Of a stretch of DNA of 64,000 nucleotides, positions 8,209-16,500 are shown in pieces. The position numbers and the translations under genes are program-made. The notes beneath the pieces are model-generated. The model ran no database searches and was not told the DNA's origin. It worked only from the letters and a program-made list of their open reading frames with translations. How positions within the stretch are numbered: position 1 is the stretch's first letter; every line of letters begins with the position of its first letter. This stretch comes from an uncultured Eubacteriales bacterium (GTDB taxonomy: Bacteria; Bacillota; Clostridia; Oscillospirales; UBA644): NCBI GenBank assembly GCA_900547165.1, contig URFZ01000006.1, positions 1-64,000 of the forward strand, read 5' to 3'.

Positions 8209-10266
8209 TTATATCTTCATCGCAGTTTCGTATGCGTTCCAAACAACGGTGCGCAGGTTGCCCACTTTGTCGCAGTCGCCCACAAGGTATCTCTTTCCGC
8301 CTTTTTCCGCAACGGGGGCGGGAATGTAGCCCGCGCAGCTGATAACGGAATCACATTTTATCTCAATGTCTTTTCCGTCCTTGCCCGTGCATACGATAGC
8401 GCCGTCTTTGACTTCTTTGAGCGTTGTTTCAAGGTAAACGGGAACTTTGTGCAGTTCAAACCATTCTCGCAGATACGATGAGTTGGCAAGACATACGCCT
8501 TTTTGCGAGATAAGGTCGTCTTTCATCTCCACTATAACGGGGTTTTTGCCTTGAAGTGCGAGTTCGTAAGCAATTTCCGACCCCGTAAGACCGCCGCCGA
8601 TTACCGCGACTGTCTGTCCCACTTCTTTGCTTCCTCTCAAATATTCGCAGGCTTCGACCATTTTTTCATATCCGGGAACTCTCTTCAACAATCTCGGTGT
8701 CGCACCTGTTGCGATAATAACCGGATCGTTTCCGAAAACCGAAACGTCTTTTACTTCGTCGTTCAGGCGGACTTCAATGCCGAGTTTGTCCATCTTTCTG
8801 ATATACCATGCAAGCAGATCGCGGAGTTTGCCTTTGTAGGATTCCGCACTTGCCGCGATGAACGCACCGCCGAGTTCGCCGCTCTTTTCGTGGATTATCG
8901 GGTTATGTCCGCGCAATTTCAGCACTCTTGCCGCTTCCATGCCGCCGATACCGCCGCCGATAATGTGAACGGTTTTGGGCGAAGTCGTTTTCTTTATGTA
9001 ATGCTTGTTCCATTGCATCGTTTCCGCATTGACGGCACAACGCGCAAGGTGCAGACTGTCAGAAAGGTCCTGATCGTTCGGCACGCCCTTGTAATGGCAC
9101 ATATTGAAGCATCCGTTATGACAGAGTATGCAGGGACGTATATCGTCCTGCTCGCCGTTCATGAGTTTTGTTATCCAGCGCTGATCCGCCAAGAACTGAC
9201 GTGCAAAGCCCGCGCCGTCAAGTTCTCCATTTGCAACGGCGTCAGCCGCCGTTTCGGGGTCAAGTCTGCCCGCGCAGATAACTGGGATATCTACAAATTT
9301 CTTGATATGTTCTACGTCTTGCAGGTTGCAGTTTTCGGGCATATATATCGGCGGGTGCGCCCAATACCATGCGTCGTAAGTGCCGTTGTCGCAATTCAGG
9401 CAGTCATAACCTGCGTCCTGCAAATATTTTGCCGCTTTTTCGGATTCCGCCATATCTCTGCCGACTTCGGTATATTCTTCTCCCGGCAGCGCGCCTTGGC
9501 GGAATCCCTTTGTTTTTGAAATAACGCTGTAACGCAGGGAAACGGGGAAGTCCTTTCCGCACGCCGCTTTTATTGCGTCAACGACTTCGACCGCAAAGCG
9601 GTATCTGTTTTCAAACGAACCGCCGTAGGAGTCCGTTCTCTTGTTGACGTAACCGAGCGTGAACTGGTCAAGCAGGTACCCCTCGTGAACGGCGTGAACT
9701 TCAACGCCGTCAACGCCCGCTTCTTTGAGCAGTCTTGCGCTTTCCGCAAACGCTTCCACAAACTCGTGTATCTCTTCCACGGTCATCGCTCTCGACGGCA
9801 CTTTGTCCGACCAACGGTTCGGGGACGGGCTTGCCGTCGCGGTTATTTTGTCGAGGTTCATAAACGGCTTGCTGACAACTCTCAAAAACTTGTTTGTATA
9901 AAGTTTTTCCATCATTTCGCTTATTGTGAACGAACGTCCGAATCCCGCCGTCAACTGCACGAAAAGTTTTGCGCCCGTCTTATGAAATTCGGGCATCCAC
10001 TTTTTCAGATCCTCAAACATTTTCTTGTTCTTGTGCAGCCATTGCCCGAACATCGGGTTGTAAACGGGCTGACATCCCGGCATAACAAGTCCCGCATTGT
10101 TTTTTGCAACTTCCATGATGAAGCGCGCGCCGTCTTTGTCGAAATGGTTCTTCTCCATCCAGCCGAAGAGATCTGTTCCGCCCATGCTTGTCAGCACAAA
10201 GCGGTTTTTTATCTCACAGTTACCTATCTTCCACGGCGTGAATAATGGGTCGAGTCTTTTGTCCAT
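8209..10266 (-). CDS. NADH:flavin oxidoreductase, 2,4-dienoyl-CoA reductase / BaiCD type
   Basis: A 685-residue three-domain enzyme: an N-terminal old-yellow-enzyme TIM barrel with FMN (LFTPWKIGNCEIKNRFV; GVDGVEVHAVHEGYLLDQF), a 4Fe-4S site (CILCHNGCFNMC, later RCAVNAE), then FAD and NAD(P) Rossmann segments (IIGGGIGGMEAARVL and VIGGGLTGSEIAYEL). Such enzymes reduce activated C=C bonds; relatives include FadH and the bile-acid enzymes BaiCD and BaiH. It is the first gene of an operon with aconitase X, so a pathway in which dehydration yields an unsaturated acid that this enzyme reduces is plausible (inference). ATG 10266 follows GGAGG. Confidence 0.9.
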   Translation of the reverse strand: MDKRLDPLFTPWKIGNCEIKNRFVLTSMGGTDLFGWMEKNHFDKDGARFIMEVAKNNAGLVMPGCQPVYNPMFGQWLHKNKKMFEDLKKWMPEFHKTGAKLFVQLTAGFGRSFTISEMMEKLYTNKFLRVVSKPFMNLDKITATASPSPNRWSDKVPSRAMTVEEIHEFVEAFAESARLLKEAGVDGVEVHAVHEGYLLDQFTLGYVNKRTDSYGGSFENRYRFAVEVVDAIKAACGKDFPVSLRYSVISKTKGFRQGALPGEEYTEVGRDMAESEKAAKYLQDAGYDCLNCDNGTYDAWYWAHPPIYMPENCNLQDVEHIKKFVDIPVICAGRLDPETAADAVANGELDGAGFARQFLADQRWITKLMNGEQDDIRPCILCHNGCFNMCHYKGVPNDQDLSDSLHLARCAVNAETMQWNKHYIKKTTSPKTVHIIGGGIGGMEAARVLKLRGHNPIIHEKSGELGGAFIAASAESYKGKLRDLLAWYIRKMDKLGIEVRLNDEVKDVSVFGNDPVIIATGATPRLLKRVPGYEKMVEACEYLRGSKEVGQTVAVIGGGLTGSEIAYELALQGKNPVIVEMKDDLISQKGVCLANSSYLREWFELHKVPVYLETTLKEVKDGAIVCTGKDGKDIEIKCDSVISCAGYIPAPVAEKGGKRYLVGDCDKVGNLRTVVWNAYETAMKI

Positions 10267-10324
10267 ATCTTTTCCTCCGTTATCCTGCTTTCCGCAGATA
10301 TTTCCGCGGAAAACTTCTTTCAGC

Positions 10325-10395
10325 CGTAACCTACGCCTTTCGGCACGAGTTACGCTTTTATTTATAATTATAACATAAAAAATTCTGAATTACAA
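10325..10395 (-). promoter_or_regulatory. Promoter and structured leader of the oxidoreductase/aconitase X operon
   Basis: On the minus strand -35 TTGTAA (10390-10395) and -10 TATAAT (10367-10372) are 17 bases apart. Immediately after the expected start point lies a neat stem-loop (10325-10354): CGTAAC pairs with GTTACG, then a 2x2 internal loop TC/AG, then GTGCC pairs with GGCGT (with G-T wobbles) around a GAAA tetraloop. The leader is about 90 bases long. I do not recognise a known riboswitch class. Confidence 0.7.
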
Positions 10396-10463
10396 GGTTT
10401 GAAGAGCGTTATATCTAAAAAATATATATAAATTTATATATGTTTTTTTATGCAAAAAGAAAA

Positions 10464-10481
10464 TCCCCGAAAAATCGGGGA
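10464..10481 (-). terminator. Terminator of the P-type ATPase gene
   Basis: The hairpin TCCCCGA-AAAA-TCGGGGA is followed on the minus strand by TTTTCTTTTT. It lies 20 bases after the ATPase stop codon. Confidence 0.9.
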
Positions 10482-10500
10482 CAACGTGTCCGTTTTAAAT

Positions 10501-12648
10501 TTACAGCGCAAAATCAAGGTTTTCCGCTTCTTTTTCCAACTCTTTTGCTTCGTTGACAAAGCCCTCTTCACGGCTTTCGGGCAAAAGGTTCGTCATGCTT
10601 TTAAGGCTGATGCCGAGAGTAGACATATTGTGAAGCATTGCGGAAGTCGTGGGCTGAATAAATCCCGCAACACCGAGAACTATAAGCATAAAGTTGAATC
10701 CGACAATGAAGCGGTAGTTTCTGTCTATCCGCTTTGTCAGCGCTGACGCAAGTTCACGGAGTTTGACAATTTCGAAAAGGTCTTCCGAGGATATTGTTAT
10801 ATCCGCTATCTCCTTTGCTATTGCCGCGCCCGTGTTTATCGCTATGCCGACATCGGCTTCCGAAAGTGCAGGGGTGTCGTTTACTCCGTCGCCTATCATG
10901 ATAACGGTTCGTCCCGCCGTCTTTTCTTCTCTGATGAACTTTGCCTTGTCTTCGGGCAGAACCTCCGCATGATATTCGTCAACGCCGACTTCTCTTGCCA
11001 CCGCCGCCGCGGTCTTTTCATTGTCTCCCGTCATCATAACAACGTTTTTGACGCCGAGAGCATGAAGCGCTTTTATAGCGTCTTTCGCTTCTTTGCGGAG
11101 CGGGTCGGAAATACATATAACCGCTGTCAGAACGCCCGAAACGGCAAGATAAAGGTGCGAGTATTCGTCCGAAATGTCCGCAAATTTTTGTTCGTCGCCG
11201 TCGGGTATACGGCAGTTTTCGTCTTCAAAAACGAAATGGTAACTTCCGATAACGACCTTTCTGTTTTCGACGGTGCTCGATATTCCGTGCGCAACGACGT
11301 ATTCCACTTTTGAGTGATACTCTTCGTGGTTAAGACCTCTTGCTTTTGCTTCTTCCACAACGGCATTTGCAAGCGAGTGCGGATAGTGTTCTTCAAGGCA
11401 CGCCGCAAGACGCAGCATATCGTTTTCCGCACGGTTGCCGAACGTCACTATTTTTGCCACTTTCGGTTGTGCATAGGTCAGAGTTCCCGTCTTGTCAAAA
11501 ACTATCGTGTCCGCTTTTGCAGCCGCTTCAAGGAATTTTCCGCCTTTGACGGAAATGTTGTATTGGTTGCATTCGCGCATCGCGGAAAGCACGGCAATGG
11601 GCATGGAAAGTTTCAGCGCGCAGGAGAAATCGACCATGAGCACCGCAAGAGTTTTTGTGACGTTGCGGGTTAGCATATACGTCAGAACAGTTCCTCCGAG
11701 CGTGTAGGGAACAAGTCTGTCCGCAAGTCTCGACGCTTTGTCTTCCGCGGTCGATTTGAGTTTTTCGGATTCCTCTATCATCTTTACGATACGGTCATAC
11801 CGTCCGCCGCCCGAGACTTTTTCGACTTCTATAACGCATTCGCCCTCTTCAACGACCGTTCCCGCATAAGCGTAGCTGCCGCAGACTTTGCGCACTGGGA
11901 GAGCCTCTCCCGTCATTGAAGCCTGATTTACAGCCGCTTCGCCCTCGACAACTTTTCCGTCAAGCGGAATCATGTTGCCCGTGCGGACGATTATTCTGTC
12001 GCCCTCTTTCACGTCGCTTACGGAAACGAGCGTTTCTTCTCCGTTTTTGAGCCATACTTTGTCAACATTCAGAGACATCGCTCCCGCAAGGTCGGAAACG
12101 GATTTTTTATGCGTCCAATCTTCAAGAAGTTCGCCGAGTCCGAGCATGAACATAACCGAACTTGCCGTTGAAAAGTCGCCTCTGACAAGCGAGACCGTGA
12201 CCGCCGTTGCGTCAAGCACCGAAACGGAAAGTTTGCCGTTCAAAAGCGATTTCAGTCCCTCCGATATGTAGCGGACGGAACGGATTATCGCCATTCCCGC
12301 TCTTATCGGCGCGGGTAAAAACGATTTCGACGCAAAGCGCAGCAGCACTTTCATTACAAGTTTGTCTTCAAATTCTCTGTTCAGCACCCTTGAAGTGTGG
12401 TCGGGAACCAACCCCTCATTTTCTGCGGATTCAAACGAAAACGCGGCAAGAGCTTCGATTATTCTTTTGTTGCTTCCGCGGAAAAAGATAACCGTATCTG
12501 CGGTTCTGTCATAAACTTTTACGTCCGTTATTCCGTCGATGTTCCGAATGTAATATTCGAGTACGTCGGCTTGTCTTAACGTCATGCCGTTCACACACAG
12601 ATGAACGCGGATACGTCCCGCCGAAGTGTGTAATATCTTACATTTCAT
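10501..12648 (-). CDS. Heavy-metal translocating P-type (P1B) ATPase
   Basis: A 715-residue membrane pump for a transition metal. Visible motifs: an N-terminal HMA-like fold (residues 1-60) without the CxxC metal site, TGEALPV (246-252) in the actuator domain, DKTGTLT (385-391, phosphorylated Asp), an HP-type EEHYPHSLA (419-427) and GDGVNDTPAL (586-595). The transmembrane metal-binding motif usually seen as CPC or SPC reads FSCALKLS around residues 341-348, so it is a divergent P1B group whose metal cannot be assigned here. The DUF6110 gene lies immediately upstream, as is common in gut Firmicutes. Confidence 0.92.
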   Translation of the reverse strand: MKCKILHTSAGRIRVHLCVNGMTLRQADVLEYYIRNIDGITDVKVYDRTADTVIFFRGSNKRIIEALAAFSFESAENEGLVPDHTSRVLNREFEDKLVMKVLLRFASKSFLPAPIRAGMAIIRSVRYISEGLKSLLNGKLSVSVLDATAVTVSLVRGDFSTASSVMFMLGLGELLEDWTHKKSVSDLAGAMSLNVDKVWLKNGEETLVSVSDVKEGDRIIVRTGNMIPLDGKVVEGEAAVNQASMTGEALPVRKVCGSYAYAGTVVEEGECVIEVEKVSGGGRYDRIVKMIEESEKLKSTAEDKASRLADRLVPYTLGGTVLTYMLTRNVTKTLAVLMVDFSCALKLSMPIAVLSAMRECNQYNISVKGGKFLEAAAKADTIVFDKTGTLTYAQPKVAKIVTFGNRAENDMLRLAACLEEHYPHSLANAVVEEAKARGLNHEEYHSKVEYVVAHGISSTVENRKVVIGSYHFVFEDENCRIPDGDEQKFADISDEYSHLYLAVSGVLTAVICISDPLRKEAKDAIKALHALGVKNVVMMTGDNEKTAAAVAREVGVDEYHAEVLPEDKAKFIREEKTAGRTVIMIGDGVNDTPALSEADVGIAINTGAAIAKEIADITISSEDLFEIVKLRELASALTKRIDRNYRFIVGFNFMLIVLGVAGFIQPTTSAMLHNMSTLGISLKSMTNLLPESREEGFVNEAKELEKEAENLDFAL

Positions 12649-12666
12649 ATTTGTGCCTCAAAAATG

Positions 12667-12692
12667 AAAGAGCCGCTTTCGGACGGCTCTTT
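12667..12692 (-). terminator. Hairpin between DUF6110 gene and ATPase gene
   Basis: AAAGAGCCG pairs with CGGCTCTTT around an eight-base loop, followed on the minus strand by CATTTTTG. It may be a partial terminator or an mRNA stabiliser that sets the ratio of DUF6110 protein to ATPase. Confidence 0.65.
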
Positions 12693-12701
12693 CGATGTTT
12701 T

Positions 12702-12983
12702 TTACTGTTCGGATACCGGTTCTTCGCAAGAGCAGTCTTCTATCACGGTTTCTTTTTCCGCTGCGCGCTTTTCGTTGAGCGCTTTTGCGTCTGCGAGAAT
12801 GTCTCCCGCATTTTCCTTGATAACGGTTGCTCTCTTCATAACATCGTCTTTTGCACGAAGAGCCGCCGCAGTTGCGTGAGTGTAAGCCTTTTTGGCTTCT
12901 TTGCTGCCGAGGATCTTTATGCCCGCCGTGCCGAAAAGAAAGCCGCCTGCGAACAGTCCGATCTTACCCCAATTGCATTTCAT
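12702..12983 (-). CDS. DUF6110 family protein
   Basis: A 93-residue protein beginning MKCNWGKIGLFAGGFLFGTAGIK: a short N-terminal glycine-rich membrane segment, then an Ala/Lys-rich helix (SKEAKKAYTHATAAALRAKDDV) and an acidic tail with CSCEE. This matches the DUF6110 proteins found next to HMA-type P-type ATPases. The function is unknown; the Cys pair in the tail might bind metal (inference). The frame opens 15 bases earlier, but the ATG at 12983 has GGAGG eight bases upstream. Confidence 0.85.
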   Translation of the reverse strand: MKCNWGKIGLFAGGFLFGTAGIKILGSKEAKKAYTHATAAALRAKDDVMKRATVIKENAGDILADAKALNEKRAAEKETVIEDCSCEEPVSEQ

Positions 12984-13182
12984 GGCAAATACCTCCAAAA
13001 TAGTTGTTTTATATTTAATAGAATAATATCACAAAATCCGACATTTTTCTACCCCGAAAAGACAGTTGCGAAATCATTGCAAATACTTCAAACTCCCGAA
13101 AAAAAACTGACGTGATTACATGTTTTTCGCTTGTAGTACCCGCAATACTTTTACGTTTTTTCGGAAAACAAAGGCTTTGTAT

Positions 13183-13207
13183 CTGAAAAATCTCGAAAAT
13201 TTTTCAG
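13183..13207 (-). terminator. Hairpin after the azlD remnant
   Basis: CTGAAAAA and TTTTTCAG form an eight-base inverted repeat with a nine-base spacer, 23 bases after the remnant's stop on the minus strand. It is probably the old terminator of the azlD gene. Confidence 0.5.
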
Positions 13208-13229
13208 TTGAGGCTCCAATCGGACATTT

Positions 13230-13526
13230 TTACTTGAAAACGAATTGAACGAGCAGCATATAGCATACTGTTCCTCCCGCTATGGAAAGCAGCATTTGCC
13301 TTTTCCTCAGATGAAGAGAGACAACGGCGGCGATTGCAATGAGTTCGGGTAACCCGTGGCTTCCCGAGAATATGCTCACATCTTTGAGACAGTAAACGAC
13401 AAGCAAACCGAAAATCGCTGACGGAAGTACCGTTCCGAGATATGAAATATATTTCGGAGTCGGCTTTCCCGCGGGAAAAACAACGAATGGAATATATCCG
13501 TATTTGTTTTCATCGCCGCTTTTTTG
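13230..13526 (-). pseudogene. azlD: azlD remnant (branched-chain amino acid export subunit), N-terminus missing
   Basis: The minus-strand frame closes at 13230 and reads ...IPFVVFPAGKPTPKYIS, YLGTVLPSAIFGLLVVYCL, HGLPELIAIAAVVSLHLR, LLSIAGGTVCYMLLVQF. These are the last three quarters of AzlD, the small membrane subunit that works with AzlC. The first membrane segment and start codon are missing: upstream in frame there is a stop (13527-13529) after only a few non-homologous codons, and the carB-dapF terminator lies right behind. No azlC is present. I read it as a decayed leftover of an azlCD pair. Confidence 0.82.
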
Positions 13527-13536
13527 TTAAATCTTA

Positions 13537-13569
13537 CAGGGCTGTAAAAAACTTACTTTTACAGCCCTG
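13537..13569 (-). terminator. Terminator of the arginine/carAB-dapF operon
   Basis: CAGGGCTGTAAAA and TTTTACAGCCCTG form a 13-base perfect stem 28 bases after the fusion gene's stop on the minus strand. The exit side is only moderately T-rich. Confidence 0.8.
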
Positions 13570-13596
13570 CAAGAAATTTTTTCCTTGTTAAATTTT

Positions 13597-16500
13597 TTAA
13601 TAGTAGATTGAACCCTCATAGACGAGTTTTGTGTCGCCCGTAAGGATTATTCCGTTTTCACCGTAGTTTACGGTGAGGTCACCGCCGCGAACCTTGACGG
13701 TTATGTCTTCGCCTTTCTTGCAGTATCCGTTTTCGACCGCCGCAACAACAGCCGCACAAGCGCCCGTGCCGCAGGCGAGGGTCTCGCCGCTTCCGCGCTC
13801 CCAAACGCGGATTTTGAGCATCGTCGGGTTGACCACTCTTACAAATTCCGTGTTGACACGCTCGGGGAATATCGGTGCGTTTTCAAACTGCGGACCTACC
13901 GTTGCAAGATCTACCGCGTCAACGGAATCGCAGAACACTACGCAATGAGGGTTTCCGACGGAAACGCACGTTGCGTTATATTCGTTGCCCGCAACGGTTA
14001 TCGGCGAATTTATAAGTTTGTCTTTGTCCGTTATCACGGGCACGGAAGCCGCCGTCAGATCCGCTTTCCCGATGTTTACATCAGCCAGCGTCACTTTGCC
14101 GTTTCGAGTGTAGAGTGTCAGGTTCTTTATACCGCTTGAAGTTTCTATCGTAATATCTGTTTTCGGCACTATGCCGTGGTCGTAGAGGTATTTGCCGACG
14201 GAGCGTATGCAGTTGCCTCCCATCGACCCCTCCGAGCCGTCACGGTTGAATACTCGCATTTTTGCATCCGCGACTTCCGATTTCTCTATCAGCGCAAGTC
14301 CGTCCGCACCAATGCCGAAATGGCGGTCGCATATACCTATGCTGATAGACTCGGGACAGTCGATGTTGCCGTCTCTGCCGTCGATGATGATATAGTCGTC
14401 GCCTGTCGCCTGCATTTTGAAGAAATCTATCTTTTGTTTTTCTTCACGCAGTTTGTTGATGTCAACAAGTTCCGTGTTGCTTTCGTTGAACCCGCCCGCG
14501 ATGATGTCCGCCGCCGCGTGCGCCGTGTCAAGAGAAGTGAAGCAGGGTACGGAAAGCTGCAGACAGCGTCTGTTCAACGCGATATATTCATCCAGTGTGC
14601 CGTCAAGCAAAGCGCCCGTGTAAAGAACGTAACTTATTTTGCCGTCATCAAGAAGCGGAACAAAGTCTTTGAATGTGACTTCCGTTACGTCAATGCCGAG
14701 AGAACGTACCGCCTCTGCCGTTTCGGGTGTCGCATAAATCGAGAATTTGAGGTCGTCGAGTTTTTTCGCAAGAGAAACAACTTCGAGCAAGTCGTGCGTG
14801 TCAACGCTTAAAAGCACTCCGACGCTTCCGTCCTTGTGAGGATATTTGAAGTTTCTGCCCGAGGCGGTCATACCTTTGAAAAGCGCCTCGCTTAATGTTC
14901 TGCCTATGCCGAGAACTTCGCCCGTGGACTTCATCTCAGGTCCGAGTGACGCATTCGCATCTATAAGTTTTTCAAAAGAGAAAACAGGGAATTTGACCGC
15001 ATAATACGGCGGAGTTCTGTAAAGTCCCGTGCCGTAACCCGCGTCGCGGAGTTTGCCTCCGAGCATTACGCTTGAAGCCACATCGACCATGGGAACGCCC
15101 GTGACCTTGCTTATGTAGGGAACGGTTCTCGACGCTCTTGGGTTTACTTCGATTACATAAAGTTCGCCGTGCCAGATAAGATACTGGATATTGACAAGCC
15201 CCTTTGTGCCGAGCGCCAGCGCAAGTTTTTCGGAGCAATCGACAATAGTCTGCGTCATCTTGTCGTTAATGCTGTAAGGCGGGTATACCGCAATGGAGTC
15301 GCCGCTGTGAACCCCGGCGCGTTCGATATGTTCCATTATTCCGGGAATGAGCACGTCTTCTCCGTCCGAGATAACATCGACTTCAAGTTCCACACCCATC
15401 ATATATTTATCGACGAGAACCGGGTTGTCTATCTTTTGCGCGAGTATTCTGCGCATATAAAGGCGGACTTCCTTTTCATCGTGGACTATTCTCATATTCT
15501 GCCCGCCGATAACGTATGAGGGACGGAGCAGTACGGGATAGCCTATTCTTTCAGCTGCGGCAACGGCTTCTTCTTCCGTCGAAACACCGCAGCCCACGGG
15601 TCTGTGTATGTTGAATTTTTCAAGCAGAGCGTCAAAACGTTCTCTGTCTTCCGCAACGTCTATACCCTCTGCGGAAGTGCCGAGAATGGGTATTCCCGCT
15701 TTGTCCAGCGCGCCTGTCAGTTTTATGGCGGTCTGACCGCCGAATGCAACAACAACGCCGACGGGCTTTTCAATGCGTATGATGTTCATCACATCTTCTT
15801 CGCAGAGCGGCTCAAAATAAAGCCTGTCCGCCGTGTCATAGTCGGTCGAAACCGTTTCGGGGTTGTTGTTTATGATAACAACGTCATATCCCATTTGTTT
15901 CAACGACCAAACGCAATGGACGGATGAATAGTCAAACTCGATGCCCTGACCTATGCGTATCGGTCCAGAGCCGAGAACTATGACAACGGGCTTTCCGCTT
16001 CTGCCGAATTTGACCGCTTCGCATGCGCCGTCCGCGACCGAATAGAAATACGGCGTTTCCGCATCAAATTCCGCGGCGCAGGTGTCCACCATTTTATATG
16101 AAAGTGTGAAGCGCGGGCAGGGAAGAATGTCACAGCCCGAAAGTCTTTTAAGCGCCTTGTCGGGATAGCCGAATTTCTTTCCTTGCAGGTATTTTTCGGA
16201 ATCAAGTCCGTTTTCTATGCTCTTTTCATAGTCCGCAAGGTGTTTGAGTTTGTTCAGGAAAAACGTATCTACACGGGTAACGTCGTGGATATGTTCAAGT
16301 GTAACGCCCGCTTTTATCGCCTCGAATATTGTAAACAGTCTGCGGTCGTCGGGTGTTGCAAGCCTTGTTTCGAGGTCATTGTCCGATATCGGGCGCGCAT
16401 TGAGTGTGTCAAGCGAGATCTCCGCACCGCGCACCGCTTTCATCAGCGCGTTTTCAAACGACGGCGCAATAGCCATAACTTCGCCTGTCGCTTTCATCTG

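Noticed and set aside
5411..10266. A bile-acid 7-dehydroxylation (bai) gene cluster
   Set aside because: There is a BaiCD-like reductase and a bile-salt-hydrolase-family protein, but the genes converge with a terminator between them and no other bai genes (baiB, baiE, baiF, baiA, baiG) are present. The reductase partner is aconitase X, which is not a bai gene.
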